From Nitrincola sp048264025 (GTDB lineage Bacteria > Pseudomonadota > Gammaproteobacteria > Pseudomonadales > Balneatricaceae): a stretch of DNA of 64,000 bases. Location of the stretch: NCBI RefSeq assembly GCF_048264025.1, contig NZ_JBLXDN010000010.1:1-64000 (forward strand), in the 5' to 3' direction. Positions 43,171-52,179 of the stretch are shown here, one piece after another. The notes under the pieces were generated by a model that saw only the letters and a program-made list of their open reading frames with translations, made no database searches and was not told where the DNA came from. The translations under genes and the position numbers were made by a program. The number at the start of each line of letters is the position of its first letter. Positions within the stretch are counted from its first letter, which is position 1.

Positions 43171-44234
43171 GGCAAGCACCGGGTATACGCAGACAAATTG
43201 TCCAGTCCGTAGCGGTAATGGCTTTAGGTATTATTTTCTTGTCGGTGTTCGGCTCCTATGTATTCTATGCCATCGCGGTGGCCTACCTGCCAGACAGTAT
43301 ATCCGAAACCTGGATACCCTCACGGGTGGAGATGATCTGGATTTTTTGCACTATCATAGCCGCACTGGGGATGGCGTTATTTGTCGCCATTCGTCTGTCA
43401 CGGCGAATTCTTACACCTCTGAACTCTGTGGCGTATAGCCTGCGCGAAGTGGCTCAGGGTAAGCTCAACGCTCGCGCGCGAATGGACCAGCATGCGATGG
43501 GGGAGACGGCACAACTGGTGTCTGACTTTAATGCTATGGCCGAGCGTTTAGAGTATATGACCCGCGAGCGGGAATTTTGGAACGCCGCAATCGCTCACGA
43601 ACTCCGTACCCCGGTAACCATTCTGCGTGGTCGTTTGCAAGGCTTGGCTGAAGGTGTTTTTAGTCCCAGCAGTGAGCTCTTCGAGGGACTGCTACGGCAG
43701 GTCGAAGGACTCAATCGTCTGATCGAAGACTTGCGTGTGCTGAGCCTCAATGACAGTGGCCACTTAGAGTTACAGCGGGTTGAGGTCTGTTTAGCCGAGG
43801 AAATCCGTGCGGTGATTGAGACTTTCGCTACGGCTTTAAATGCGAGAGGAATCATCCTGAAACAGGAACTCGATACAACACTTCAAGTCTACTGTGATGC
43901 TATACGAATACGTCAAGCGCTGATGGCGCTGCTGGAAAATGCTCGCCAGCATGCCGATCCTGGAGCTTTGACTGTACGCCTCTACAGTTCTGGCACAAGT
44001 TGTTATCTAAGTGTGGAAGATGAAGGCCCTGGCATCCCTGCTGAAGCTGCAAACTACGTATTTGAGGCATTTCGCCGAGTAGATCCGTCTCGCTCTCGAA
44101 CCAGTGGCGGCAGTGGGCTAGGTCTCGCCGTCGTTAAAGCTGTTGTTGAAGCTCACGGCGGTTATGTGGTCTGCCAACCCTCAGGCCGTGGAGGAACAAT
44201 ATTCGTTCTTTCTTGGCCGATTAGGCAAGTTTAG
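43167..44234 (+). CDS. Membrane sensor histidine kinase (AdeS/BaeS-like)
   Basis: A 355-residue kinase. TM1 is about 13-38 and TM2 about 56-76 with a very short periplasmic loop, so sensing is probably within the membrane. A HAMP region follows. HisKA has phospho-acceptor His144 in AIAHELRTPVTILRGRLQG, and the ATPase has N-box ALLENARQHA, DEGPGIP and GGSGLGLAVVKAVV. It overlaps the regulator stop as ATGA. Convergent with mnmE. Confidence 0.88.
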   Translation: MRQAPGIRRQIVQSVAVMALGIIFLSVFGSYVFYAIAVAYLPDSISETWIPSRVEMIWIFCTIIAALGMALFVAIRLSRRILTPLNSVAYSLREVAQGKLNARARMDQHAMGETAQLVSDFNAMAERLEYMTREREFWNAAIAHELRTPVTILRGRLQGLAEGVFSPSSELFEGLLRQVEGLNRLIEDLRVLSLNDSGHLELQRVEVCLAEEIRAVIETFATALNARGIILKQELDTTLQVYCDAIRIRQALMALLENARQHADPGALTVRLYSSGTSCYLSVEDEGPGIPAEAANYVFEAFRRVDPSRSRTSGGSGLGLAVVKAVVEAHGGYVVCQPSGRGGTIFVLSWPIRQV

Positions 44235-44316
44235 GGCGTCTCCCCCAAACTGATTCCCACCAAGTAAAATTAAATTATTTTAAAATCATAATGTTGATTT
44301 GATGCGTTTTACTATT

Positions 44317-45684
44317 TTACTTCCCGATACAAAAGCTCGAAAAGATCCGACCGAGCAGATTATCTGGAGTGAATTCTCCGGTGATCTCTCCCAGGCTTTG
44401 CTGAGCCATGCGCAGATCTTCCGCTAGCAGTTCACCTGCGCTATAGCCCTGAAGTTGCTCCAGTCCATTATCGAGTTGTTGATGGCAGTGCTCCAGCGCA
44501 TCCAGATGGCGTCTACGTGCCATAAAGCCGCCTTCGGTGGTGTTGCTGAAGCCAATAGAGGCTTTCAGGTGGTTACGTAGTATTTCTATTCCCTGCCCTT
44601 GTTTGGCGGACAGAGAGATAAGTGAGTAATCACTTCCCTGGATAAGTTGGGGTTCTTCAGCTCGTAGATCTATCTTGTTGCGGATAACGGTGACTTTACT
44701 GGCATCGGCTAGTTGGGCGACAAATTCAGGCCAGATCTGTTCGGGAGTAGTAGCGTTGGTTTCGCTGCTGTCGACCACCATAAGGATGCGATCCGCTTTG
44801 TGTATTTCCTGCCAGGCACGGTCGATGCCGATTTTTTCAACCTGGTCTGGAGCGTCACGTAAACCGGCTGTGTCGATAATGTGCAAGGGCATGCCATCGA
44901 TGTGAATATGCTCTCTGAGCACATCACGTGTCGTGCCAGCAATATCGGTGACGATGGCCGTTTCACGCCCTGCCAGTGCATTCAACAGGCTGGATTTGCC
45001 TGCATTGGGCTTTCCGGCAATCACTACATGCATGCCTTCGCGCATTAAGCTGCCCTGATGCGCTTCGCGCTGCACCGCTTCAAGGTCGGTAATGATAGCG
45101 AGTAAATCCTGCTCTACTTTGCCATCAGCAAGAAAGTCGATCTCTTCTTCCGGGAAGTCTATGGCGGCTTCTACATAGATCCGCAACTGGATGAGTCGTT
45201 CCACCAGAGCATGGATACGTGCTGAAAACGCGCCTTGCAGTGAACGCAGGGCGCAGCGTGCGGCTTGTTCCGAGGTGCTGTTGATCAGGTCAGCTATGGC
45301 TTCGGCCTGCGCCAGGTCCAGCTTGTCATTCAGAAAGGCGCGCTCGGAAAATTCTCCGGGTCGTGCCGGTCGTGCGCCCAGGCTGATCACGCGCTGCAGT
45401 ATGAAATCCATTACTACCGGGCCACCATGCGCCTGGAGTTCCAGCACCTCCTCACCGGTGAAGGAATTGGGGCCGGGGAAATACAGGCCAATGCCTTGAT
45501 CTATGCTCTGGCCATCGGCGGCATAAAAGTCACCGTAGTGGGCGTAGCGTGGGCTAGGCTCACGCTGCAACACTTCTCTGGCAATAGCCAGAGCCAGTGG
45601 GCCTGATACACGGATGATACCAACGCCGCCACGACCGGGAGCCGTGGCTTGTGCCGCGATAGTGTCTTGGTGTTGGCTGAGCAT
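44317..45684 (-). CDS. mnmE: tRNA uridine-5-carboxymethylaminomethyl modification GTPase
   Basis: A 455-residue GTPase that, with MnmG, modifies U34 of certain tRNAs. The N-terminal folate-binding domain starts DTIAAQATAPGRGGVGIIRVSG. The G domain is inserted in the helical domain: GKPNAGKSS (224-232), DIAGTTRD, DTAG and RNKID. The C-terminal CIGK holds the catalytic Cys. It is the terminal member of the conserved rpmH-rnpA-yidC-mnmE run, separated from yidC by a terminator and repeat. Confidence 0.96.
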   Translation of the reverse strand: MLSQHQDTIAAQATAPGRGGVGIIRVSGPLALAIAREVLQREPSPRYAHYGDFYAADGQSIDQGIGLYFPGPNSFTGEEVLELQAHGGPVVMDFILQRVISLGARPARPGEFSERAFLNDKLDLAQAEAIADLINSTSEQAARCALRSLQGAFSARIHALVERLIQLRIYVEAAIDFPEEEIDFLADGKVEQDLLAIITDLEAVQREAHQGSLMREGMHVVIAGKPNAGKSSLLNALAGRETAIVTDIAGTTRDVLREHIHIDGMPLHIIDTAGLRDAPDQVEKIGIDRAWQEIHKADRILMVVDSSETNATTPEQIWPEFVAQLADASKVTVIRNKIDLRAEEPQLIQGSDYSLISLSAKQGQGIEILRNHLKASIGFSNTTEGGFMARRRHLDALEHCHQQLDNGLEQLQGYSAGELLAEDLRMAQQSLGEITGEFTPDNLLGRIFSSFCIGK

Positions 45685-45728
45685 CGATCTTCCTCATGGT
45701 GCTGGGTGGTTTGTGCGTCACTATAACG

Positions 45729-45755
45729 AAAAAAGACCCCTTACGGAGCCTTTTT
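45729..45755. terminator. Terminator after yidC (bidirectional)
   Basis: GACCCC (45735-45740) and GGAGCC (45745-45750) form a stem with G-T pairs, flanked by an A-run and a T-run. On the minus strand it ends in six T's, suited to ending the rpmH-rnpA-yidC transcript. Confidence 0.65.
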
Positions 45756-45853
45756 ATGTACAGGATGTACTGGCAGAAAACCGCTCCTGCGTAGTCTGCA
45801 TACGCGCCGTCCATGGCGCTATATGCCGCGGGTGCACGGTTGCGCAGGAGCGG
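45756..45853. repeat. 80-bp intergenic repeat, copy A
   Basis: The 80-bp unit at 45756-45835 begins ATGTACAGGATGTAC and ends GCCGCGGGTGC. It contains GTAC-N5-GTAC and GCGCC/GGCGC arms around CCATGG. It starts directly after the terminator T-run. Only this copy has an 11-bp inverted partner, CCGCTCCTGCG at 45781-45791 with its complement at 45843-45853. Two more copies follow gyrB. Confidence 0.88.
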
Positions 45854-45875
45854 CGAATCTATCGCCGGTTGGTTA

Positions 45876-47552
45876 TCAGGTGCCTTCTTTTTCAATCTGG
45901 CGAGTGATGTACCACTGCTGTGCGATCGACAGAATGTTGTTGACCAGCCAGTAAAGTACCAGACCTGCCGGGAACCACAGGAAGAAGAAGGTGAAAATAA
46001 TAGGTAGCATTTTCATGATCTTTGCCTGCATTGGATCGGGCGGTGTCGGGTTCAGCTTCTGCTGCAGGAACATGGTGATACCCATCAGGATCGGCAGGAT
46101 GAAATAAGGATCCATCACTGACAAGTCCTGAATGTACAAGAAGAACGGTGCATGACGCAGCTCAACCGATTCCATTAGTACCCAGTACAGAGCAATGAAC
46201 ACTGGCATCTGTGCCACGATAGGCAAACAGCCACCCAGGGGATTGATTTTCTCTTTTTTGTAGAGCTTCATCATCTCCTGAGACATCTTCTGGCGGTCGT
46301 CACCATAGAGCTCTTTCATACGCATCATTTCAGGGCCAAACTTGCGCATTTTTGCCATGGAACGGAAGGCTTTAGCGTTAAGCTTGAACAAGGCCGCTTT
46401 GACGACAACAGTGATGCCGATAATGGCCAGCCCCCAATTGCCTACAAAACCCTGAATAGTGGTCAGCAGCCAGTAAAGTGGATAAGCAATCCACCAGAGC
46501 CAGCCGTAATCTACTGTGAGTTTCAGGTTAGGTGCCGTGGCTTCCAATTGCTCCTGATCCTTGGGACCAATATACAGATGGGCGCTGACTTCACTGCTGC
46601 TACCCGGTAGAACTTCAACCGCTGGAGACAGGAAGCCTGCGATAAAATCATTATTTACCTGGCGGGTCTGGAAGGTGTGTGTTTCATCCGGGCTTGGTAC
46701 CCAGGCGCTGACGAAATAATGCTGACTGAACGCCACCCAACCAGCCTGACTGGTTTGATTGAAGTTGGCTTTGCCCATGTCTTTGAACGTCACTTTTTCG
46801 TACTTGTTTTCATCCGTAGAGAAAACAGCTCCCAGATAGGACTTCATACCAACGGAAGTTCCGCTGGTAGGGTCTGCGCTCTGATCACGCTTTAACTGTC
46901 CAAACAGGGTCGAGCGAAACGACTCTTCACTCTGGTTATCAATCAGATAATTCAGACCAATTCGGTAGCTGCCGCGATCGAAGGTGTAACGTTTGATGAT
47001 GTTAACGCCAGCATCGGTGGTGTATTCCAGGTCGACCGTTAGCGATTCATCGTCATCGATTGAATAGCTGGTAGACGCTGAATTAAATACTGGCCGTCCT
47101 TCTGCACTGGCATCGGGACCATCACGCCCTACAAGTCCACTTTGGGCCACATAGGTACGGTTGGCATTTTGTTCCAGCAGAACAAAGGGATCATAGGCGG
47201 TAATTCGGTCTTTGTGATCCAGCAAAGCGGCGTAGATAATATCACCGCCACGACTGTCGATAACAAGATCCAGTACATCGGTTTGTACACGAATCTGATC
47301 GCCAGTCGTAACTGCCTCTTGAGTGCCGGTGACTGGAACACTGGCACTGTCATCAGTGGCAGCGGGGACATCGCCGGTAGTTGAGGTGCTTTGAGGAAGG
47401 TCGGCAGAGGTTGTGCTGCCGTTAATCACAGCCGGTGCTGTAACCACCTGAGGCGCAGAGGCCGGTTGGTTATAGTCCTGGTTCCACTGCAGAAAGCCCA
47501 GATAGGTAATCAGGGCCAGTGCGGAAAGTAATATGACTCGCTGTACATCCAT
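45876..47552 (-). CDS. yidC: Membrane protein insertase YidC
   Basis: A 558-residue inner-membrane insertase. The N-terminal anchor is about 5-20, with a large periplasmic domain after a Ser/Thr/Ala-rich linker. The C-terminal five-segment core starts at YGWLWWIAYPLYWLL and includes NWGLAIIGITVVVKAALFKLNAKAF and GGCLPIVAQMPVFIALYWVL. It begins 12 bp after rnpA, leaving no room for yidD, which often sits between them. Confidence 0.96.
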   Translation of the reverse strand: MDVQRVILLSALALITYLGFLQWNQDYNQPASAPQVVTAPAVINGSTTSADLPQSTSTTGDVPAATDDSASVPVTGTQEAVTTGDQIRVQTDVLDLVIDSRGGDIIYAALLDHKDRITAYDPFVLLEQNANRTYVAQSGLVGRDGPDASAEGRPVFNSASTSYSIDDDESLTVDLEYTTDAGVNIIKRYTFDRGSYRIGLNYLIDNQSEESFRSTLFGQLKRDQSADPTSGTSVGMKSYLGAVFSTDENKYEKVTFKDMGKANFNQTSQAGWVAFSQHYFVSAWVPSPDETHTFQTRQVNNDFIAGFLSPAVEVLPGSSSEVSAHLYIGPKDQEQLEATAPNLKLTVDYGWLWWIAYPLYWLLTTIQGFVGNWGLAIIGITVVVKAALFKLNAKAFRSMAKMRKFGPEMMRMKELYGDDRQKMSQEMMKLYKKEKINPLGGCLPIVAQMPVFIALYWVLMESVELRHAPFFLYIQDLSVMDPYFILPILMGITMFLQQKLNPTPPDPMQAKIMKMLPIIFTFFFLWFPAGLVLYWLVNNILSIAQQWYITRQIEKEGT

Positions 47553-47564
47553 CGGGATAAACCA

Positions 47565-47939
47565 TCAGTTGTCTTTTTGGGCGTTAGAAGATTTTCGTTC
47601 CAGCCGTGTCCAGCTACGCTCAATCAGAGTGCGCAGTTGACTGCTGTCAAGGGTATCGAGACCCTTGCGAGCGAGAATAATAATATCAACGCTCGGCAGT
47701 TGGTGCTGACGTAAACGAAAAGATTCGCGAATGATACGTCGAATGTGACTACGTTTGACAGCCCGACGGACATTTTTTTTGGAAATAACAAAACCGAGTC
47801 GGGGATGACCAAGTTCGTTTGTTCGAGCGAGAATCAACAGAGAGGGATCTGAAACTTTAAAGCTGGCTCTGTCGAATACGCATTTGAAGTCCCCGGGCGT
47901 CAAAAGTCTTGATGCCCGGGGGTATCCGAATTCGGCCAT
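47565..47939 (-). CDS. rnpA: Ribonuclease P protein component
   Basis: A 124-residue basic protein that assists the RNase P RNA in tRNA 5' processing. The family RNR-type motif appears as FVISKKNVRRAVKRSHIRRIIRESFR. It lies 24 bp after rpmH in the conserved order. Confidence 0.95.
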   Translation of the reverse strand: MAEFGYPRASRLLTPGDFKCVFDRASFKVSDPSLLILARTNELGHPRLGFVISKKNVRRAVKRSHIRRIIRESFRLRQHQLPSVDIIILARKGLDTLDSSQLRTLIERSWTRLERKSSNAQKDN

Positions 47940-47963
47940 TCAGTCGGTAGCGGCTAAGACTGC

Positions 47964-48098
47964 TTAAACAGCAAGTCTTTTGCGACCTTTGGCACGACGA
48001 CGGTTCAGTACCTGACTACCATTTTTGGTTGCCATGCGTGCACGGAAACCGTGCGTACGAGCGCGTTTCAGTACGCTTGGTTGAAATGTTCTTTTCAT
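47964..48098 (-). CDS. rpmH: 50S ribosomal protein L34
   Basis: A 44-residue ribosomal protein starting MKRTFQPSVLKRARTHGFRAR and ending GRKRLAV, full length for the family. A longer open frame exists upstream, but the family start at ATG 48098 is unambiguous. A good sigma-70 promoter lies 74 bp upstream. Confidence 0.97.
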   Translation of the reverse strand: MKRTFQPSVLKRARTHGFRARMATKNGSQVLNRRRAKGRKRLAV

Positions 48099-48171
48099 TG
48101 CCCAGTCCTGCTTACGTTGTGTGGTGCGTGCGTGGCAAGTATCCACGATGTATGTAAAAATCAGACGCGAA

Positions 48172-48200
48172 ATTATAGTTGTAGGCGCCTTGGCTTGCAA
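48172..48200 (-). promoter_or_regulatory. Sigma-70 promoter of rpmH-rnpA-yidC
   Basis: On the minus strand, -35 TTGCAA (48200-48195), a 17-base spacer and a perfect -10 TATAAT (48177-48172) are present. Transcription would begin near 48165, leaving a 66-base leader. Confidence 0.7.
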
Positions 48201-48251
48201 ACCTTTTCTGGTCTTTTTGTTGATTTATAGCGCTTGGCCGCATTGGTAGGG

Positions 48252-48261
48252 TTGTGGATAA
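48252..48261 (-). promoter_or_regulatory. DnaA box
   Basis: TTGTGGATAA is the exact complement of TTATCCACAA, the high-affinity DnaA box, 76 bp before dnaA. Confidence 0.8.
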
Positions 48262-48336
48262 CTCCCTGTGAAAAGGATAGAATGGTGCTTATTGTTAGTT
48301 ATTCACCAGTAAGAACAATCGGCTCGGGGTTAGTGC

Positions 48337-49908
48337 ATGTCAGAAGCGTTATGGGAGCGGTGTTTATCCGGTCTCAGGGAGGAGTTCCCGTCGCAGCAGT
48401 TCAACACATGGATACGTCCGCTGCGTCTGGCTGATTGTACTGTTGAGCACTTGATTTTGACCGCACCCAATCGCTTTGTTAAAGACTGGGTTACCGATAA
48501 GTACCTTAATCATATACGTCAAACATTTATTAATGTCAGTGGTAACCTCAGTGCTGATGTCAGCATTGATATTGCCGGTAAGCCAATGGCAGCCAATGGC
48601 GAAACAGGCTTTTTGTCTGCCCGAGCGACGACGCCCGCTACTCAGCCTGAGTTTGAGCCGCGCCAAGTTGAGCAGACAGTGCGCTTACAGCCGGATGTAC
48701 AACCCGTTACTCCGGCGGTTGAGTCAGTAACTGGCGAGGCTAACTATCTTCCTGCGCTGGATTCTGTTCCGCCTCAGCAGGTAGGTCTGGCGTTACAGGA
48801 CACCCGTAGAGAGCCTTCTTTGCCTACAGATGAACCGCCGCGCCGACGTTCTTCGCGTAAGGTGGATGTTGAAGGCGGGGTTAAGCACCAGTCGAATTTG
48901 AACCCGGCATTTACCTTCCAGGCTTTTGTCCAGGGTAAGTCTAACCAGTTAGCCCTGGCTGCGGCGCAGCAGGTGGCCGACAATCCTGGTGGTGGTTATA
49001 ACCCTCTGTTTATCTATGGTGGCGTTGGCCTGGGTAAAACGCACTTGATGCATGCCGTAGGTTGCGAGATGCTCAAGCGCAATCCCAATGCACGGATTGT
49101 CTATCTGCACTCAGAACGCTTTGTGGCCGATATGGTGAAGGCGCTGCAGTTAAATGCCATTAATGACTTCAAGCGCTACTACCGTTCAGTTGATGCCTTG
49201 CTGATTGATGATATTCAGTTTTTTGCTGGCAAGGAGCGTTCTCAGGAAGAATTCTTTCATACCTTTAATGCCTTGCTTGAAGGTGGGCAGCAGCTTATCT
49301 TGACCAGTGACCGTTATCCCAAAGAAATATCCGGTGTGGAAGAGCGTCTGAAGTCGCGTTTTGGCTGGGGTTTGACGGTGCCAATTGAGCCGCCAGAACT
49401 GGAAACCCGTGTAGCTATATTGATGAAAAAAGCCGAGGAGGCGCGCATCCAGTTACCGGATGATTCCGCCTTCTTCCTGGCGCAAAAAATTCGTTCCAAC
49501 GTACGTGAACTTGAAGGTGCGCTGAAGCGCGTGATAGCGAATGCTCACTTCACTGGTAGCGAGATCAATACACCTTTTATTAAAGAGTCGCTGAAAGATC
49601 TGCTTGCTCTGCAGGATAAGCAGGTTAGTATTGATAATATTCAGCGAGTTGTCGCAGATTACTATAAAATTAAGATCAATGATCTCCTTTCGAAGCGTCG
49701 TAGTCGTTCTGTCGCTCGACCACGACAAATGGCTATGTCATTATCGAAGGAGCTGACCAACCATAGCTTGCCTGAAATTGGCAGTGCGTTTGGTGGTCGA
49801 GATCATACGACGGTTCTTCATGCGTGTCGTAAAATTAAGGAGCTTCGTGAAAGCAACAACGACATTAGTGAAGATTATAAAAACCTGCTGCGTCATCTGA
49901 CGGCGTAG
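48337..49908 (+). CDS. dnaA: Chromosomal replication initiator DnaA
   Basis: A 523-residue initiator. Domain I (about 1-84) has LWERCLSGLREEFPSQQFNTWIRPL. The linker domain II (about 85-185) is long and Pro/Thr/Glu-rich. The AAA+ domain has Walker A GGVGLGKTH (228-236) and LIDDIQFFAGKE. Domain IV carries RPRQMAMSLSKELTNHSLPEIG and GGRDHTTVLHACRKI. It leads dnaA-dnaN-recF-gyrB. Confidence 0.97.
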   Translation: MSEALWERCLSGLREEFPSQQFNTWIRPLRLADCTVEHLILTAPNRFVKDWVTDKYLNHIRQTFINVSGNLSADVSIDIAGKPMAANGETGFLSARATTPATQPEFEPRQVEQTVRLQPDVQPVTPAVESVTGEANYLPALDSVPPQQVGLALQDTRREPSLPTDEPPRRRSSRKVDVEGGVKHQSNLNPAFTFQAFVQGKSNQLALAAAQQVADNPGGGYNPLFIYGGVGLGKTHLMHAVGCEMLKRNPNARIVYLHSERFVADMVKALQLNAINDFKRYYRSVDALLIDDIQFFAGKERSQEEFFHTFNALLEGGQQLILTSDRYPKEISGVEERLKSRFGWGLTVPIEPPELETRVAILMKKAEEARIQLPDDSAFFLAQKIRSNVRELEGALKRVIANAHFTGSEINTPFIKESLKDLLALQDKQVSIDNIQRVVADYYKIKINDLLSKRRSRSVARPRQMAMSLSKELTNHSLPEIGSAFGGRDHTTVLHACRKIKELRESNNDISEDYKNLLRHLTA

Positions 49909-49937
49909 CGCTCAGATCCTGACCAAGGAATGAAGCC

Positions 49938-51041
49938 ATGAGATTCGTCATTTCCAGAGAAGCACTGATCAGACCCCTGCAGTTGGTGGCTGGTGTAGTT
50001 GAACGCCGTCAGACCATGCCGGTTCTCTCCAATATTCTTCTGGTTGCTGAGGAGGGTATGTTGTCCCTGACCGGTACCGATCTTGAAGTCGAACTGGTAG
50101 CGCGGATTCCGCTACAGGAGCTATCTGAGCCTGGCTCGGTAACTGTGCCAGCCCGTAAGCTGATGGACATCTGTAAATCACTGTCAGATGATGCGTTGGT
50201 CGAAATCACTGTCACTGACGAAAAAGCACGTATCAAAGCTGGCCGTAGCCGCTTTTCATTGGCAACACTGCCCGCCGCTGATTTCCCTAATGTCGAAGAC
50301 AGTCCTGAGGCGATGACCATCTCCTTGCCTCAGTCCGCGTTACGTCAGCTGATCGAGAAAACCGGCTTTTCTATGGCGCAGCAGGATGTGCGCTACTACC
50401 TCAACGGTATGCTACTGGAAGTGCGCGATGCGAATCTGCGTGCTGTGTCGACGGATGGCCATCGTTTAGCCACCTGTTTGACGCCAGTTGAGGCTGAATC
50501 GGGTCTTGAGCACCAGATTATTGTGCCGCGTAAAGGTATTCTGGAGTTGGCTCGCTTGCTTCAAGGTGGGGATGCGCCGGTCACACTGGTCATAGGATCG
50601 AGTCACATTCGTGCGGTTGTAGGTGATTTCACCTTTACCTCAAAGCTGGTTGATGGCAAGTTTCCTGATTACAACCGTGTGATTCCGCGTAACGGCGACA
50701 AGGTTCTGTTGGGTGACCGGCAGGAATTACGCCAGGTGTTTACGCGTATTGCCATTCTGTCGAATGAAAAATACCGTGGTGTGCGCTTGAACCTGTCCAA
50801 TGGCTTATTGAAAGTGACTGCCAATAATCCAGAACAGGAAGAAGCCGAAGAGACCTTGGCAATTGATTATGAAGGTCAGGATTTGGAGATAGGCTTTAAC
50901 GTCAATTATTTGTTGGACGTGCTTTCTATCCTCAACTCCGATGTTGTGCGCCTGATCCTGTCGGATGCTAACTCCAGTGCATTAGTGCAGGGCTACGATG
51001 AAAATGACGCTGTCTATGTCGTCATGCCGATGCGTATGTAA
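49938..51041 (+). CDS. dnaN: DNA polymerase III sliding clamp, beta subunit
   Basis: A 367-residue clamp of three similar domains that forms a ring dimer holding polymerase III on DNA. Starts MRFVISREALIRPLQLVAGVV and ends with the characteristic YVVMPMRM. SD AAGGA lies before ATG, 29 bp after dnaA. Confidence 0.97.
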   Translation: MRFVISREALIRPLQLVAGVVERRQTMPVLSNILLVAEEGMLSLTGTDLEVELVARIPLQELSEPGSVTVPARKLMDICKSLSDDALVEITVTDEKARIKAGRSRFSLATLPAADFPNVEDSPEAMTISLPQSALRQLIEKTGFSMAQQDVRYYLNGMLLEVRDANLRAVSTDGHRLATCLTPVEAESGLEHQIIVPRKGILELARLLQGGDAPVTLVIGSSHIRAVVGDFTFTSKLVDGKFPDYNRVIPRNGDKVLLGDRQELRQVFTRIAILSNEKYRGVRLNLSNGLLKVTANNPEQEEAEETLAIDYEGQDLEIGFNVNYLLDVLSILNSDVVRLILSDANSSALVQGYDENDAVYVVMPMRM

Positions 51042-51081
51042 TCTGGTTGGAGGGAGCTAGGCTCTCTCCTGCTTTTAATTC

Positions 51082-52164
51082 ATGTCTATCTCTGAGCTGC
51101 AGATTTCCAGAATTCGCAATCTTCAGACCCTGAGTTTTTCTCCGGCGTCACGGATCAATATTATCTCCGGCCAGAATGGCAGTGGTAAAACCAGCATTCT
51201 GGAAGCAATTCATTTTTTATCCACAACCCGCTCCTTCCGTACCAATGAGCTGCGTCATCTGGTTGCTCAGGGGGAGTCATCTGCCTTGGTATTTTCCAGG
51301 GTGCAATCATCTACCCACCTCCTGCCGCTCGGCGTAGAACGCACGCTTGAGGGCGATGTCAGGGTGCGTTTTGATGGCCATTCGCTGGATTCTGCTGAAC
51401 TCGCCAGTCTTCTGCCCGTTCAGGTCCTCTACAGTGGGACCTTCGAATTACTGGATGGCTCCCCTTCAATTAGGCGCCAGTTTGTTGATTGGGGTGGTTT
51501 TCATGCTGACCCAGTGTTTATAACGCTGTGGCGTGGTTTTAAGCGTGCACTGAAACAAAGAAATTCTTTATTGAAATATGGTAAAATCGACAGGTTCCAG
51601 ATGCAGGTCTGGGATCGTGAGTTTGTAAGCTACGGCGAACAGTTAACCCGCCATCGACAGGCTTACATCGCCACATTGCTACCGGAGTTCAAACGTATTC
51701 TTTCGGTGCTCTTGGGTGATGTTGACGTTGATCTGAAGTTTTATCCTGGCTGGGATAGTAAGCGGGAACTGATGGCTGTTTTAGCTGATCAATATGACAG
51801 GGAGGCGGCACAAGGGTTTACGCTTTCCGGGCCTCAGCGTGCCGATCTTCGCTTTCGCTGCGGAGGTGTTAATGCCGCAGATCGTCTTTCACGTGGTCAG
51901 AAGAAACTGGTCGTCAGTGCATTACGTCTGGCGCAAGGGCAGGTGTTTCGGCAAAAAGCTGAACGCCCTTGTATCTATCTGATCGATGACCTGCCCTCTG
52001 AACTTGATGAGCCGCATGCCCGGTTGTTCTGTGAATTTCTTGAGCAGAGCCAGGATCAATGCTTCATCACCTGTGTCGACCCAGACACATTAACCGAATT
52101 TTGGTCGCCGGATACGGATCTGGCGCTCTTTCATCTGGATGCCGGCCGCTTAATCAGTCGGTAA
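51082..52164 (+). CDS. recF: DNA replication and repair ATPase RecF
   Basis: A 360-residue SMC-like ATPase that helps load RecA at gaps. Walker A GQNGSGKTS (30-38), signature LSRGQKKLVVSALRLAQ and Walker B IYLIDDLPSELD are intact. It lies between dnaN and gyrB in the standard order. Confidence 0.96.
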   Translation: MSISELQISRIRNLQTLSFSPASRINIISGQNGSGKTSILEAIHFLSTTRSFRTNELRHLVAQGESSALVFSRVQSSTHLLPLGVERTLEGDVRVRFDGHSLDSAELASLLPVQVLYSGTFELLDGSPSIRRQFVDWGGFHADPVFITLWRGFKRALKQRNSLLKYGKIDRFQMQVWDREFVSYGEQLTRHRQAYIATLLPEFKRILSVLLGDVDVDLKFYPGWDSKRELMAVLADQYDREAAQGFTLSGPQRADLRFRCGGVNAADRLSRGQKKLVVSALRLAQGQVFRQKAERPCIYLIDDLPSELDEPHARLFCEFLEQSQDQCFITCVDPDTLTEFWSPDTDLALFHLDAGRLISR

Positions 52165-52179
52165 CGCTAGGAGTGTAAA

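Larger units (their letters stand above)
48099..48336. other. rpmH-dnaA intergenic region, candidate oriC/dnaA control region
   Basis: The 238-bp gap between the divergent rpmH and dnaA genes is where pseudomonad-type origins lie. It holds one perfect DnaA box, TTGTGGATAA at 48252-48261 (consensus TTATCCACAA on the other strand), one 8/9 box TTATTCACC at 48299-48307 and a weak one near 48140. Few boxes are visible, so this may be only part of the origin or a DnaA autoregulation site. Confidence 0.55.
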
